64,000 nt of DNA from Piliocolobus tephrosceles (lineage: Eukaryota; Chordata; Mammalia; Primates; Cercopithecidae), in assembly GCF_002776525.5 (NCBI RefSeq), contig NC_045441.1, positions 67,399,467 to 67,463,466 on the forward strand, given 5' to 3'. Position numbers and translations under genes: made by a program. Shown here in pieces: positions 49,746 to 60,600 of this stretch. The notes under the pieces were generated by a model. The model was not told the DNA's origin, ran no database searches, and worked only from the letters and a program-made list of their open reading frames with translations. Positions within the stretch are counted from its first letter, which is position 1, and the number at the start of each line of letters is the position of its first letter.

Positions 49746-51349
49746 GATATTAATTATATATAGTCAAATGATAAGCAGGAACCTTAAAAACCCTGACTTT
49801 TATAAAACTTTTATTCAGTGTTTTGATACCATATTATGTGTAGTATGACTAATAATGTTGAAATCCTTCAAAAACTTTTCTCAATATGTAATACACTTAT
49901 CATTAAATATTCTCTTTGGATATTTAATGACAAATTTATTCTCTCTCTGAAACCTCTACATCAGCTGTTCCTTTGCTATTATTTCCTGTTAATCAGGGTA
50001 ATTAATACAAGCTGCCAAAACATGCAAATGTCATAATGCCAGTGACTTTAAACTGCCAATAGGATTCTTCTTGCACAGCTTTCCTCCAATCAGCAACCAG
50101 GAACCCTGGGTGACCCCATCTTGCAATCCTGCCATCTCAGAACGCTTCATTTTCAGTCAAATGAACAGGAAAAAGCACACGGTAAAACCACACTGCTGTT
50201 GATTGTTTTAGATTTGATATGATGTATCATTTCCCTTAATTTTCTTGAAACTCAGTTACACAATACCAAAATGTCTACTAGGAAAGCTAAGAAATGTAGT
50301 CTTATTGTGTGTCCAGTAAAAGAAAAGAGAGTTAAGAACACTTAGAATTTGTTATAAAAATGATACATATGTTGAAAATAAAATGTACAAAAGTAAGGAA
50401 AACCCATTATAACATAATAGTTGGAAACTTTGTCAAATAAATATGTGAAATTCAGACAGTTGTGTAATCCTGAAGATTTAAATTTTATAGACAAAAGATT
50501 TACAAAATTATTCACACAGAAACAAAAAAACTGACTAAGGTAAAGAGCATTTCATTAAAAACCTTACAACATAGAACTAACGTAAATATACTTAGAAATT
50601 ATTCTGTATTAGATTAATTGGGATAGATTCCTAAAAGGCCCAATGGGTCACTTATAGGTCTTTATGCATACACTTTCATTAAAATATTCTTTAATATTAG
50701 TTCTTGGTCTCAACATTCTTGATACATTCCTGTTAATTATAAACTATCAATGCCCCAATACCAAAGAGTTTGAGATTATTAGCTTCTTAGTCATTGAACA
50801 CATTTGAAGATAGCTCTGTGGTCTTTCCTTTAGCCTCAGAATATGACCTTTTAGTCTAATGTCCCTTGCAACAGTAACTGATGGAATTTTTAGAAGTATA
50901 CATGATCTAACTTAAATTCTATGTACCAACACCAGATTTGTAACTTAATGCACATATTGGGTTTATTTAATAATCTAATTGACAGATGTAGGCTCTCTAG
51001 AGAGTGGGAATTAATCATGTACCCCTATGGGACTGTGATTAGCAAGGTATAAAATCTGAAAAGGGCTCTGAACCACGGCTTTCCTGAACTGAGTTGATCC
51101 ACATCATTCAGTATCATCTCTCATGACCTTTCACATTTCATGTGAAATGACAAGTTATTTGGAAACTGAGCCTGAGTGACAAGAGACTGTTTCTATCTTA
51201 TTATCGTACATGGCAATTTACCCATCCTCTATTTTTCCAGAATCTAAGTGAGCATGGTGTTGGGTAAAGCCTGCTGTCTCTTGTGATTTTGAATGCAATA
51301 TTATTCCTCCTGGTTGAACAGAGTGCATAGTGAACAGGTCAGTAGGCAC
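49746..51349. other. single-copy DNA with candidate regulatory patch
   Basis: No repeat family recognised. The patch 49960-50190 has an octamer ATGCAAAT (50022-50029) and two CCAAT boxes (50056-50060 and 50086-50090) 30 bases apart. No TATA box or coding exon is evident beside them. Confidence 0.4.
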
Positions 51350-51602
51350 AAAAAACAATAAGCAAGATCAGAACAAAGTAGCATATTATATAGTATCAAG
51401 GGCTAAAGAGAACAAACACAGCAAGGAAAGGGAATATGGGAAGTCACAGTGGGGCATTAAACTTTTAGAAGGTAAACAGCAAAAGCCTCACTAACAAGAA
51501 AGACCTAAAAACAATGAGAGAACAAGCCATGTAAATTGCTGAGGAATTTCTTTCTGGACAAATACAACACAAAGTACAAAGGCCCTAAGGTGGGAGCTTG
51601 TC
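51350..51602 (-). mobile_element. L2 fragment
   Basis: 'agtacaaaggccctaaggtg' (51573-51592) with preceding 'acaagccatgtaaattgctg' is the reversed L2 segment upstream of its 3' end. Confidence 0.6.
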
Positions 51603-52277
51603 TCCTGCTTTTTTGCTTTTGCCTTTTGCCCCTGCTGCTGTTCTTTACTGTCCCAATGCAGTCAGTAGATAATTCTTCAAACGACTGAGAGCAGAGGACT
51701 TTTTTTTTTTCTTTTAAGTTTAGGAAACTTCAGTGGAGTTCAGGGAAAAGCCATGACTTTAACTCTTGGTAGATTTTTAATTTGACATATATACACAAGG
51801 CCCTTAGATATTCAGTTCTGAAGACATGAGATTTATGTTACATCTAAACGTTGAAAATTTTACATTAATTTTACAACAGTCATATAAATAATGTTGATAA
51901 ACCATTCATCTATATAAAACAGTGATTTTCTCTTCAATAGTAGCATCATACTCATCCATAGTAGCAAGTAGTTGTTTGAACTTCTCTTAGCCCACCTATT
52001 AATCACCAAGCAATGATATTAAAAATGTGATGGTATATATGAAAGCGTTGACTCTAGAGACTTTATCCAGGAGCGAAAGCAAAATTAAGTTAACTTCTTA
52101 GTCATTTGCATGATGTAGATTTTTAGCTCATGTAAGCAAGTCTTTAGGCACCAACAAATGAAATAAAGAAAAAATGGATTCATTGAATAATAGTACATTT
52201 CATTTAGAATAATTGAATTTCATTTATACTTGACTGATTTTTTAGGTTTGTTCTGATATCATTTCTGCTTTTAGACT
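51603..52277. other. single-copy spacer
   Basis: Nothing recognisable apart from a T run at 51702-51711. Confidence 0.4.
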
Positions 52278-52601
52278 CTGTATTAGCTTCCAATTGGTAC
52301 TGTCACAAATTACTGCAAACTTAGTGTCTTAAAACAACACAAAATTATTATCTTTTATTTCTAAAGGTGAGATGTCCAAAATGGGTTTTGCTGGCTAAAA
52401 TCAAGGTGTTGGGAGAGCTGCTTTGCAACCCTTGTTGGGAGTGATAGGGGAAAATCAGTTTTCTTGCTTTTTCCTCTTTTTTAGAAGCTGCTTGCTTTCC
52501 TTGCCTCACCACCCCTATTTCTCTACATTCAAAACTAGTGGGATCAGGCTACATCATATTCAGGCTGCTATCTCTCTGGTTTTCTTTCTTCTGTCTTCGT
52601 C
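52278..52601 (-). mobile_element. MLT1 LTR, 3' half (interrupted)
   Basis: Reversed MaLR-type LTR starting at its 3' end: 'ctgtattagcttccaattgg', then 'cttagtgtcttaaaacaaca' (52319-52338), 'aaatcaaggtgttgggagag' (52398-52417) and on to 'ttctgtcttcgtc'. It stops at a T run. The rest of the same LTR resumes at 56007, so the two parts are one element split by a later insertion. No coding sequence. Confidence 0.85.
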
Positions 52602-52618
52602 TTTTTTTTTTTTTTTTT
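52602..52618 (-). repeat. outer poly(A) tail of the compound L1 insertion (T17 on plus strand)
   Basis: 17 T directly abut the MLT1 half. On the minus strand this is an A tail at the 3' end of the transduced segment. A variant polyadenylation hexamer AATATA (plus-strand tatatt 52640-52645) lies about 21 bases upstream of it in that orientation. Confidence 0.65.
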
Positions 52619-53707
52619 CCCACAAGTGTTTATAGCAGTTATATTCATAATAGCCCAAAACTGCAAACAACCAGAATATCCACCAACTGATGAATAAATT
52701 GTTGTATATCTATGTAAGAAATACTACCCATAAATAAAACAATAATAAAATACTGATAAATTCAACAGGATGCTTAGACCTCAAAAGCATTATGCAACAT
52801 GAAAGAAGCCAGATGCAAAAATGGTACAATGTATCAGACTCTCTGGAAAAGGAAAAGTTCTGGCTCTCAGCAGCACTGATTGGCATAATCTTAGTTGCTC
52901 TTTACTATATGAAGGAAGACTCTTTTCATTATTTTTGTTAGATTTGTAAAAATTAAAGGGAAAAAACTATAGGGAGAGAAATTGGGTCACTAATTGACAG
53001 GAGGTGGGGCTAGGGGCAGGAAATTGGTTGAAAAGAAGAACAGGGAGACTTCTTGAGGTTAGGGAAATATTCTTTATCTTGATTGTGGTAGTGGTTAGAG
53101 AACTACATACATTTACCAAAACTTTTTAAACTCTATTCTTTAAAAGGATGAATTTGACTATGTGCACATTTTGTTAAATTAAGCTTGACTTTTAAAAAGT
53201 ATTAAAAATAGTGGTCTTAAATGAAGACCATTAAGTTGCTGCAACACATAATATTAAATCAACACTTTCCAAAATAGAAGGTATGGTCAATCACTATGTC
53301 CTAACAAAAAATATTATTGATAATAACATGTTAATTCATCTGTTTTCAATTTCTCTTGTGTGTATGCCTATATATTATCATGTAATATATTAACACATGA
53401 GTACATGTGTATAATTTACACATAAATAACTGGCTCTGTAAAGGATATGCATGCAAAAATTTTGTATAAACTTAAGGCATGCACATTTAGATATTTTGGA
53501 TATCCCTCATAGTTACTTCCAATTTTCTTTATTTTAATAAATAATTCTCAAACTAATATATCTGTGCTTGGAGGTTTTATCGTCATTTTGGATTTTTTTT
53601 TGTATATAATTTTTATTTAGAAAGATGAGAGGAACCGGATGCCTACCTGGTGCTTTTTGTACATTGACCCAAGACAAGTATTCACGGCTGCATTTGAAGA
53701 GCATGTC
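52619..53707 (-). other. probable 3'-transduced flank of the L1PA insertion
   Basis: About 1.09 kb lies between two A tails (T tracts 52602-52618 and 53709-53729 on the plus strand) and between the two halves of one MLT1. It contains an old L1M fragment (52621-53205) and about 500 bases of otherwise unrecognised DNA. This is what is expected when an L1 transcript reads past its own weak poly(A) signal and carries downstream sequence along. Alternative: several independent insertions. Confidence 0.6.
52621..53205 (+). mobile_element. L1M 3' end fragment
   Basis: 'gttatattcataatagccca' (52638-52657), 'ctgatgaataaattgttgta' (52687-52706), 'catgaaagaagccagatgca' (52798-52817) and 'ttgattgtggtagtggttag' (53079-53098) are late ORF2 and 3'UTR of an old L1. 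It is in antisense to the L1PA and is probably carried along with it. Confidence 0.82.
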
Positions 53708-55264
53708 CTTTTCTTTTCTTTTTTTTTTTCTATTACATTTTATGTTCTAGGGTACATGTGCACAACGTGCAGGTTTGTTACATATGTATACATGTGCCAT
53801 GTTGGTGTGCTGCACCCTTTAACTCATCATTTACATTAGGTATATCTCCTAATGCTATCCGTCCCCCCTCCCCCTATCCTACAACAGGCCCTGGTGTGTG
53901 ATGTTCCCCACCCTGTGTCCAAGTGATCTCATTGTTCAGTTCCCACCTATGAGTGAGAACATGTGGTGTTTGGTTTTCTGTTCCTGTGTTAGTTTGCTGA
54001 GAATGATGGTTTTCAGCTGCATCCATTTCCCTACAAAGGACATGAACTCATCCTTTTTTATGGCTGTATAGTATTCCATGGTGTATATGTGCAACATTTT
54101 CTTAATCCAGTCTGTCACTGATGGACATTTGGGTTGGTTCCAAGTCTTTGCTATCGTGAATAGTGCTGCAATAAACATACATGTGCATGTGTCTTTATAG
54201 CAGCCTGATTTATAATCTTTTGGGTATATCCCCAGTAATGGGATGGCTGGGTCAAATGGTATTTCTAGTTCTAGATCCTTGAGGAATCGCCACACTGTTT
54301 TCCACAATGGTTGAACTAGTTTACAGTCCCACCAACAGTGTAAAAGTGTTCCTATTTCTCCACATCCTCTCCAGCACCTGTTGTTTCCTGACTTTTTAAT
54401 GACTGCCATTCTCACTAGTGTGAGATGGTATCTCATTGTGGTTTTGATTTGCATTTCTCTGATGGCTAGTAATGATGAGCATTTTTTCATGTGTCTGTTG
54501 GCTGTATGAATGTCTTCTTTTGAGAAGTGTCTGTTCATTTCCTTTGCTCACTTTTTGATGGGGTTGTTTGTTTTTTCTTGTAAATTTGTTTGAGCTCTTT
54601 GTAGGTTCTGGATATTAGTCCTTTGTCAGATAAGTAGATTGCAAAAATGTTCTCCCATTCTGTAGGTTGCCTGTTCACTCTGATGGTAGTTTCTTTTGCT
54701 GTGCAGAAACTCTTTAGTTTAATTAGATCCCATTTGTCAATTTTGGCTTTTGTTGCCATTGCTTTTGGTGTTTTAGACATGAAATATTTGTCCATGCCTA
54801 AGTCCTGAATGGTATTGCCAAGGTTTTCTTCTAGGTTTTTTATGGTTTTCGATCTAACATTTAAGTTTCTAATTTATCTTGAATTAATTTTTGTATAAGG
54901 AGTAAATAAGGGATCCAGTTTCAGCTTTCTATTTATGGCTAGCCAGTTTTCCCAGCACCATTTATTAAATAGGGAATCATTTCCCCATTTCTTGTTTTTG
55001 TCAGGTTTGTCAAAGATCAGATGGTTGCAGGTGTGTGGCATTATTTCTGAGGACTCTGTTCCGTTCCATTGGTCTATATCTCTGTTTTGGTTACTGTAGC
55101 CTTGTAGTATAGTTTGAAGTCAGGTAGCATGATGCCTCCAACTTTGTTCTTTTGACTTAGGATTGTCTTGGCAATGTGGGCTCTTTTTTGGTTCCGTATG
55201 AACTTTAAAGTAGTTTTTTTCAATTATATGAAGACAGTAATTGGTATCTTAATTGGGATGGCAT
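53708..55264 (-). mobile_element. L1PA, 3' segment (A tail, 3'UTR, late ORF2)
   Basis: Reversed young-type LINE-1: T-rich tail (53709-53729), the 3'UTR phrase 'ttgttacatatgtatacatg' (53774-53793), then ORF2 up to 'aattgggatggcat'. At 55262-55266 the orientation flips. The 3'UTR reads like a mid-age L1PA (about PA5-PA8), by recognition only. Confidence 0.95.
53936..54795 (-). pseudogene. L1PA ORF2 C-terminal fragment
   Basis: Two overlapping open pieces: 200 residues (53936-54538) and 86 residues (54535-54795), separated by one frameshift. The larger carries the Cys-rich C-terminal motif intact, CWRGCGEIGTLLHCWWDC (C-x3-C-x7-H-x4-C), and the WIKKMLHIYTMEYYTAIKK segment. This domain helps ORF2 bind RNA in target-primed reverse transcription. 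Without the rest of the enzyme and with the frameshift it is a relic. Confidence 0.9.
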
Positions 55265-55582
55265 ATAAACAGAACCAAAGACAAAAACCACATGATTATC
55301 TCCATAGATGCAGAAAAGGCCTTTGACAAAATTCAACAGCCCTTTGACAAAATTCAACAGCCCTTCATGCTAAAAACTCTCAATAAATTTGGTATTGATG
55401 GAATGTATCTCAAAATAATAAGAGCTATTTATGACAGACCCACAGCCAATATCATACTGAATGGGCAAAAACTGGAAGCATTCCCCTTTAAAACTGGCAC
55501 AAGACAGGTATGCCCTCTCTCACCACTCCTATTCAACATAGTGTTGGAAGTTCTGGCCAGGGCAATCAGGCAAGAGAAATAA
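55253..55582 (+). pseudogene. L1PA ORF2 reverse transcriptase fragment
   Basis: A 109-residue open piece of the reverse transcriptase palm: IISIDAEKAFDKIQQP, then LNKFGIDGMYLKIIRAIYD and PLSPLLFNIVLEVLARAI. The block FDKIQQP is doubled by a 21-base in-frame tandem duplication (55321-55362). A stop follows at 55580. The catalytic LFADDMIV stretch (near 55627-55650) lies beyond it in another frame, so the polymerase cannot be made. A further ORF2 piece is open at 55786-56055. Confidence 0.9.
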
Positions 55583-56004
55583 ATAAATAGTATTCAATTA
55601 GGAAAATAAGAAGTCAAATTGTCCCTGTTTGCAGATGACATGATTGTATATTTAGAAAACCCCATCGTCTCAGTCGAAAATCTCCTTACATTGATAGGCA
55701 ACTTCAGCAAAGTCTCAGGATACAAAGTCAATGTGCAAAAATCACAAGCATCCTTATACACCAATAACAAACAGAGAGCCAAATCATGAATCAACTCCCA
55801 TTCATAATTGCTTCAAAGAGAATAAAATACCTAGCAATCCAACTTACAAGGGATGTGAAGGACTTCTTCAAGGAGAACTACAAACCACTGCTCAATGAAA
55901 TAATAGAGGACAAAAACAAATGGAAGAACATTCCATGCTCATGGATAGGAAGAATCAATATCATGAAAATGGCCATACTGCCCAAGGTAATTTATAGATT
56001 CAAT
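55264..56004 (+). mobile_element. L1PA, inverted 5' segment
   Basis: The same element in opposite orientation: ORF2 from 'ataaacagaaccaaagacaa' to 'aatttatagattcaat'. The last ORF2 base here directly precedes, in ORF2 order, the first base of the neighbouring reverse segment (atgccatc...). The two pieces are therefore adjacent parts of one transcript with the 5' part flipped. This is a 5' inversion formed by twin priming. Confidence 0.93.
55321..55362 (+). repeat. 21-base tandem duplication
   Basis: Two exact copies of a 21-base unit starting 'ctttgacaaaattcaaca' (55321-55341 and 55342-55362). It adds seven codons in frame. Confidence 0.97.
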
Positions 56005-56006
56005 AT

Positions 56007-56202
56007 AAAGACTCTTAAGATTACTTTGAGCCATTATTTGCAGGGTCCAGGATAATCTCCCCACCTTGAGGTCAGTTGATTAACAACCTAATTCCATCAG
56101 TAACTTTAATTCTTCTTTGGATGTATGTTAAATAGTCACAAGTTCCAGGGATTAGGATGTGGAGATCTTTGAAGGAGCCATTTTTTTTTGCCTGCCATAG
56201 CA
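56007..56202 (-). mobile_element. MLT1 LTR, 5' half (interrupted)
   Basis: Reversed MLT1 resumes with 'aaagactcttaagattactt', then 'ggtccaggataatctcccca' (56044-56063), 'ttccagggattaggatgtgg' (56142-56161) and its reversed 5' end 'tttgcctgccatag'. It follows the 52278-52601 half with only about ten bases missing at the break. Confidence 0.85.
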
Positions 56203-56334
56203 TAGTCACCTTGATTCAAGCAGTACTTGATAAAATAAAATGATATGCTTCCATTTGCTATCTGATAGTGTGATTTTTGAAATTTATACTTGATCTTTGA
56301 TACACACTCCTTTCCTGTTATAAAACTTCTAAAA
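56203..56334. other. short spacer
   Basis: Nothing recognisable. Confidence 0.35.
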
Positions 56335-56349
56335 TTCTTATAATCTCCA

Positions 56350-56653
56350 GGCTAGGCATGGTGGCTCATGCCTATAATCCCAGCACTTTGGGAGGTCAAG
56401 GTGGGTGGATCCCCTGAGATCAGGAGCTTGAGACCAGCCTGGTCAACATGGTGAAACCCCATTTCCACTAAAAATACAAAAATTAGCCAGCCATGGTGGC
56501 AGGTACCTGTAATCTCAGCTACTCCAGAGGCTGAGGCAGGAGAATCATTTGAACCCAGGAGGTGGAGGTTGCAGTGAGCCAAAATGGTGCCACTATACTC
56601 TAGTCTGGGTAATAGAGTGAGATTCCATCTCCAAAAAAAAAAAAAAAAAAAAA
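56350..56653 (+). mobile_element. Alu, full length
   Basis: Forward Alu from 'gctaggcatggtggctcatg' to an A tail of about 22. A 15-base duplication with one mismatch flanks it (56335-56349 'ttcttataatctcca', 56654-56668). Good conservation suggests an AluS-age copy. Confidence 0.97.
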
Positions 56654-56668
56654 TCCTTATAATCTCCA

Positions 56669-57345
56669 ATGTTATGTTTGTTTGTATGCTAATGAGTTGA
56701 CTGATGTCTGGCAGCCCCTAGGTAGTTTCAGGATGGGGGCTGTTCACAAGAAACACCAATGCCTGATTAGAAGGTTAGGACTTTCAAGCGCTGCTCACCT
56801 ACCTCTTGGGAGAGAAAAGGAAAGAGAGACTGAAGGTTAAATTGATCACCAGCGGCCAATGGTTTAACCAATCATGCGTATTTAATGAAGCTTCCATAAG
56901 AACCCAAAAGGACAGAATTGGAGGACTTCCTGATAGCTAACCACATTAAGATTCTTGGAAGATGGCTAGTTCCTTCCACATGCCTTGCTTATTATGCATT
57001 TTTCTATCTGTATCTTGTGCAATATTCTTTAAAACAAACCAGTAAACATCAACTATTTCCCTGAGTTCTGTGAATGACTCTAGCAAATCAAACAAACCCC
57101 AGGAGGAGTCATGGAAACCCCAATTTATAGTTGATCAGTCAGAACCACAACAAAAACAATCTGGGGCTTGAGACTGGCATCAGAAGTAGGAGGCAGTCTT
57201 GTGGGGTTGAGTCCTCAACCTGCGTGATCTGACAGCACCTCTAGATAGATAGTATTGGAATTGAATTGGAGGACACCCAGTTGGTGTCCACTGCAGAATC
57301 AATTGCTTGTTTGAGGGATGGGGAAAAAAAATCCCACAAATTTGG
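56669..57345 (+). mobile_element. LTR-like repeat, family unresolved
   Basis: 'cccctaggtagtttcaggat' (56715-56734), 'ggccaatggtttaaccaatc' (56854-56873), 'ccctgagttctgtgaatgac' (57059-57078) and 'ggacacccagttggtgtcca' (57272-57291) follow a dispersed retroviral LTR layout: CCAAT-like box, then a U3/R-like part, then a tail ending in 'atcccacaaat' and a primer-site-like 'ttggtcatagaaatcac' (57342). No viral gene is present. The open frame 57266-57472 crosses its edge and is not real. Confidence 0.5.
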
Positions 57346-57501
57346 TCATAGAAATCACTGTGTTAATAGTCGTGGAGAAGTTATGTTCATGTCCTTTGCC
57401 CGCTTTTTAATGAGGTTGATAATTTTTTCTCTTGTACATTTCTTTAAGTTACTTATAGGCACTGGATATTAGACCTTTGTTAGATGCATAGTTTGCAAAA
57501 T

Positions 57502-57570
57502 ATTTCTCTGTAGATTGTTTACTCTGTTGAGTAATTCTCTGTAGATTCTATAGATTGTTTACTCTGTTGA
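57502..57570. repeat. local tandem duplication in L1
   Basis: The 20-base word 'tagattgtttactctgttga' is repeated at 57511-57530 and 57551-57570, with partial copies of 'ttctctgtagatt' around it. Confidence 0.93.
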
Positions 57571-57642
57571 TGGTCTCTTTTGCGATGCAAAATAATTAGA
57601 ATTTAATTAGTTTAAGAATTGAGTTTAATTAGATGCTACTTG

Positions 57643-60600
57643 TCAATGTTTGCTGTTGTTGTGATTTCTTTTGGTGTTTTTGTTATTAAATCTTTGCCCA
57701 TTCCTGTGTCTAGAGTGGTATTGCCTAGATTGTCTTCCAGGGTTTTTGTAGTTTTCTCCTTTACATTTATCTTTAATCCATCTTGAGTTGGTTTTTGTAT
57801 ATGGTGTAAGGAAGGGGTCCAGCTTCAATCTTCTGCATATGCCTAGCCAGTTTATCCCAGCACCATTTATTGAACAGGGACTCTTTTTCCCATTGGTTGT
57901 TCTTATCAGCTTTGTCAAAGATCAGACGGTCACAGATGTGGGGTTTATTTCTGGGATCTCTATTCTGTTCCATTGACCTATGTGCCTGTTTTTGTAGCAC
58001 TACCATGCTTTGTTACTGTAATCCTTTAGTATAAAGTCGGGTAACATGATACCTTCAACTTTGTTCTTTTTGCTTAGAGTTGCCCTAGCTATTCAGGCTC
58101 TTTTTTGGTTCCATATGAATTTTAACATGATTTTTTCTAGTTATGTGAAAAATGGCACTGGTAGCGTTATAGGAATAATATTAAATCTGAAAATTGCTTT
58201 GGGCACTATAGCCATGTTAATGATAATTGATTCTTTCTATCCATGAGCATGGAATTTTGTGTGTATGTGTCTTCTCTGATTTCCTTGAGTGGTGTTTTGT
58301 AATTCTCATTGTAGAGATGTATCACCTCCCTGATTACCTATATTCCTGGGTATTTTATTCTTTTTGTGGCAATTGTGAATGGTATTGCCTTTCTGATTTG
58401 GCTCTCAGTTTGACTCTTGTTGTAATAGGAATGCTAGTGGTTTTTGTACATTGATTTTATATCCTGCAACTTTGCTTAATTTATCAGGTGGAGGAGCTTT
58501 TGGGCTGAGACTATGGGGTTTTCCAGATATACAACCATGCAAACAGAGGTAGTTTGACTTCCTCCCTTCCTATTTGAATGCTCTTTATTTCTTTCTCTTG
58601 CCTGCTTGCTCTGGCTAGGATTTCTGATATTACATTGAATAGGACTGGTGAGAGAGGTCATCCTTATCTTTTGCTGGTTTTCAAGGGGAATGCTTCCAGC
58701 TTTTGTTCGTTCAGTGTGGCATTGGCTGTGGGTTGGTCATAGATGGTTCTTATTATTTTGAGGTAGGTTTCTTCAACAGCTAGTTTATTGAGAGTTTTTA
58801 ACATGAAAAGGTGTTGAATTTCGTCAAAAGCCTTTTCTGCATCTATTGAGATAATCATGTGTTTTTTTCCTTTTCATTCTGTTTACGTGATTAATCACAT
58901 ACATTGGTTTGCATATGTTGAAGCAACCTTGCATCCATGGATGAAGCCTACTTGATTTTGGTGGATTCGCATTTTGACGTGCTGCTGGATTTGGTTTTCA
59001 ATAATTTTGTTGTGGATTTTTGCATTGATGTTCATCACGGATATTGGCCTGTAGTTTTCTTTTTTGTTATATCTCTGCCAGCTTTTGCTATCAAGATGAT
59101 GCTTACCTTATTAAATGAGTTGGGGAGGAGTTTCTCCCCCTCAATTTTTTGGAAAAGTTTCAGTAGGAATGATACCAGTATTCCTTTGAACATTTTGTAG
59201 TATTTGGCTATGAATCCGTCAGGTCCTGGGCTTTTTTTTTTTTTTTTGCTTGGTAGTCTATTTATTAGTGATTCAATTCTGGACTTGTTATTGTTCTGTT
59301 CAGGGAAACAATTTCTTCCTGGCTAAGTCTTGGGAGGGTGTATGTTTTCAGGAATTTATTCATCTCTTCTAGGTTTTGTAGTTAATGTTCATAGAGGTGT
59401 TCATATTTTCTGATGATTGTTTTTATTTCTGTGGGGTCAGTTGTACATTCCCTTTATTATTTCTAATTGTGTTTATTTTGATCTGCTATCTTTTCTTCTT
59501 TATCAGTCTAGCCAGTGGCCTATCTTATTATTTTTTTCAAAAAAGAAAATCCTAGATTTGTTAATATTTCAAATGTTTTTCCATGTCTTAATTTTCTTCA
59601 GTTCAGCTCTGGTTAATGTTATTTATAATTTTGTGTTAGCTTTGGGGTAATTTGTTTTTGCCTCTCGAATTCTTTCAGTTGTGAAATTAGGTTGTTAATT
59701 TGAGATCTTCCTAACTTCTTAATGTAGGCATTTAGTGCTATGAATTTCCCTCTGAACACTGCCTTAGATGTGTCCCAGAGATTCATGTACGTTGTATCTT
59801 TGTTTTCATTGTTTTTCAATAACTTCTTGATTTCTGCCTTAATTTCATTATTTATCCAAATGTAATTCAGGAGCATATTTTTAATTTCCATTTAATTGCA
59901 TGGTTTTGAGTGATTTTCATAGTCTTGACTTCTATTTTTATTGGACTGTAGTCCAAGAGTGTGTTTGGTATGGTTTTTATTCTTTTACATTTGTTGAGGA
60001 TTGTTTGATGTCAATTTATGTGGTTGATTTTAGAGTATGTGCCATGCAGTGATTAGAAGAATGTATATGTTGTTGTTTTTCGGTGGAAAGTTCTGTAAAG
60101 GTCTATAAGATCCATTTGGGCCAATGTTGAGTTTGGGTCATGAATATGTTTGTTAATTTTCTGCCTTGATGATCTGTCTAATACTCAATGGAGTGTTAAA
60201 ATCTCCCACTATTATTGTGTGAGAGTCTACATCTCTTTGTAGCTCTCTAAGAAGTTGCTTTATGAATCTGGGTGCTCATGTGTTGGGTGCATATATATTT
60301 AGGATAGTTAGGTCTTCCTATGGAATTGAATCCTTTATCATTATGTAATGCCCTTGTTTGTCTTTGTTGATCTTTGTTATTTATTTATTTGTTTATTTAT
60401 TTATTTTTTGAGATGGAGTCTCACTGTGTTGCCCAGGCTGGAGTGCAGTGGTGCAATCTTGGCTCACTGCAACCTCCACCTTCCTGGTTCAAGCAATTCT
60501 CCTGTCTCAGCTTCCTGAGTACCTGGAACTACAGGCGCACACCACCAAGACTGGCTAATTTTTGTAATTTTAGTAGAGATATGGTTTCACCATATTGGTC

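Noticed and set aside
52621..53205. L1M fragment as a separate insertion into MLT1
   Set aside because: It would leave 53206-53707 unexplained and require the L1PA to land exactly at its right border. The transduction model needs one event, though this alternative is not excluded.
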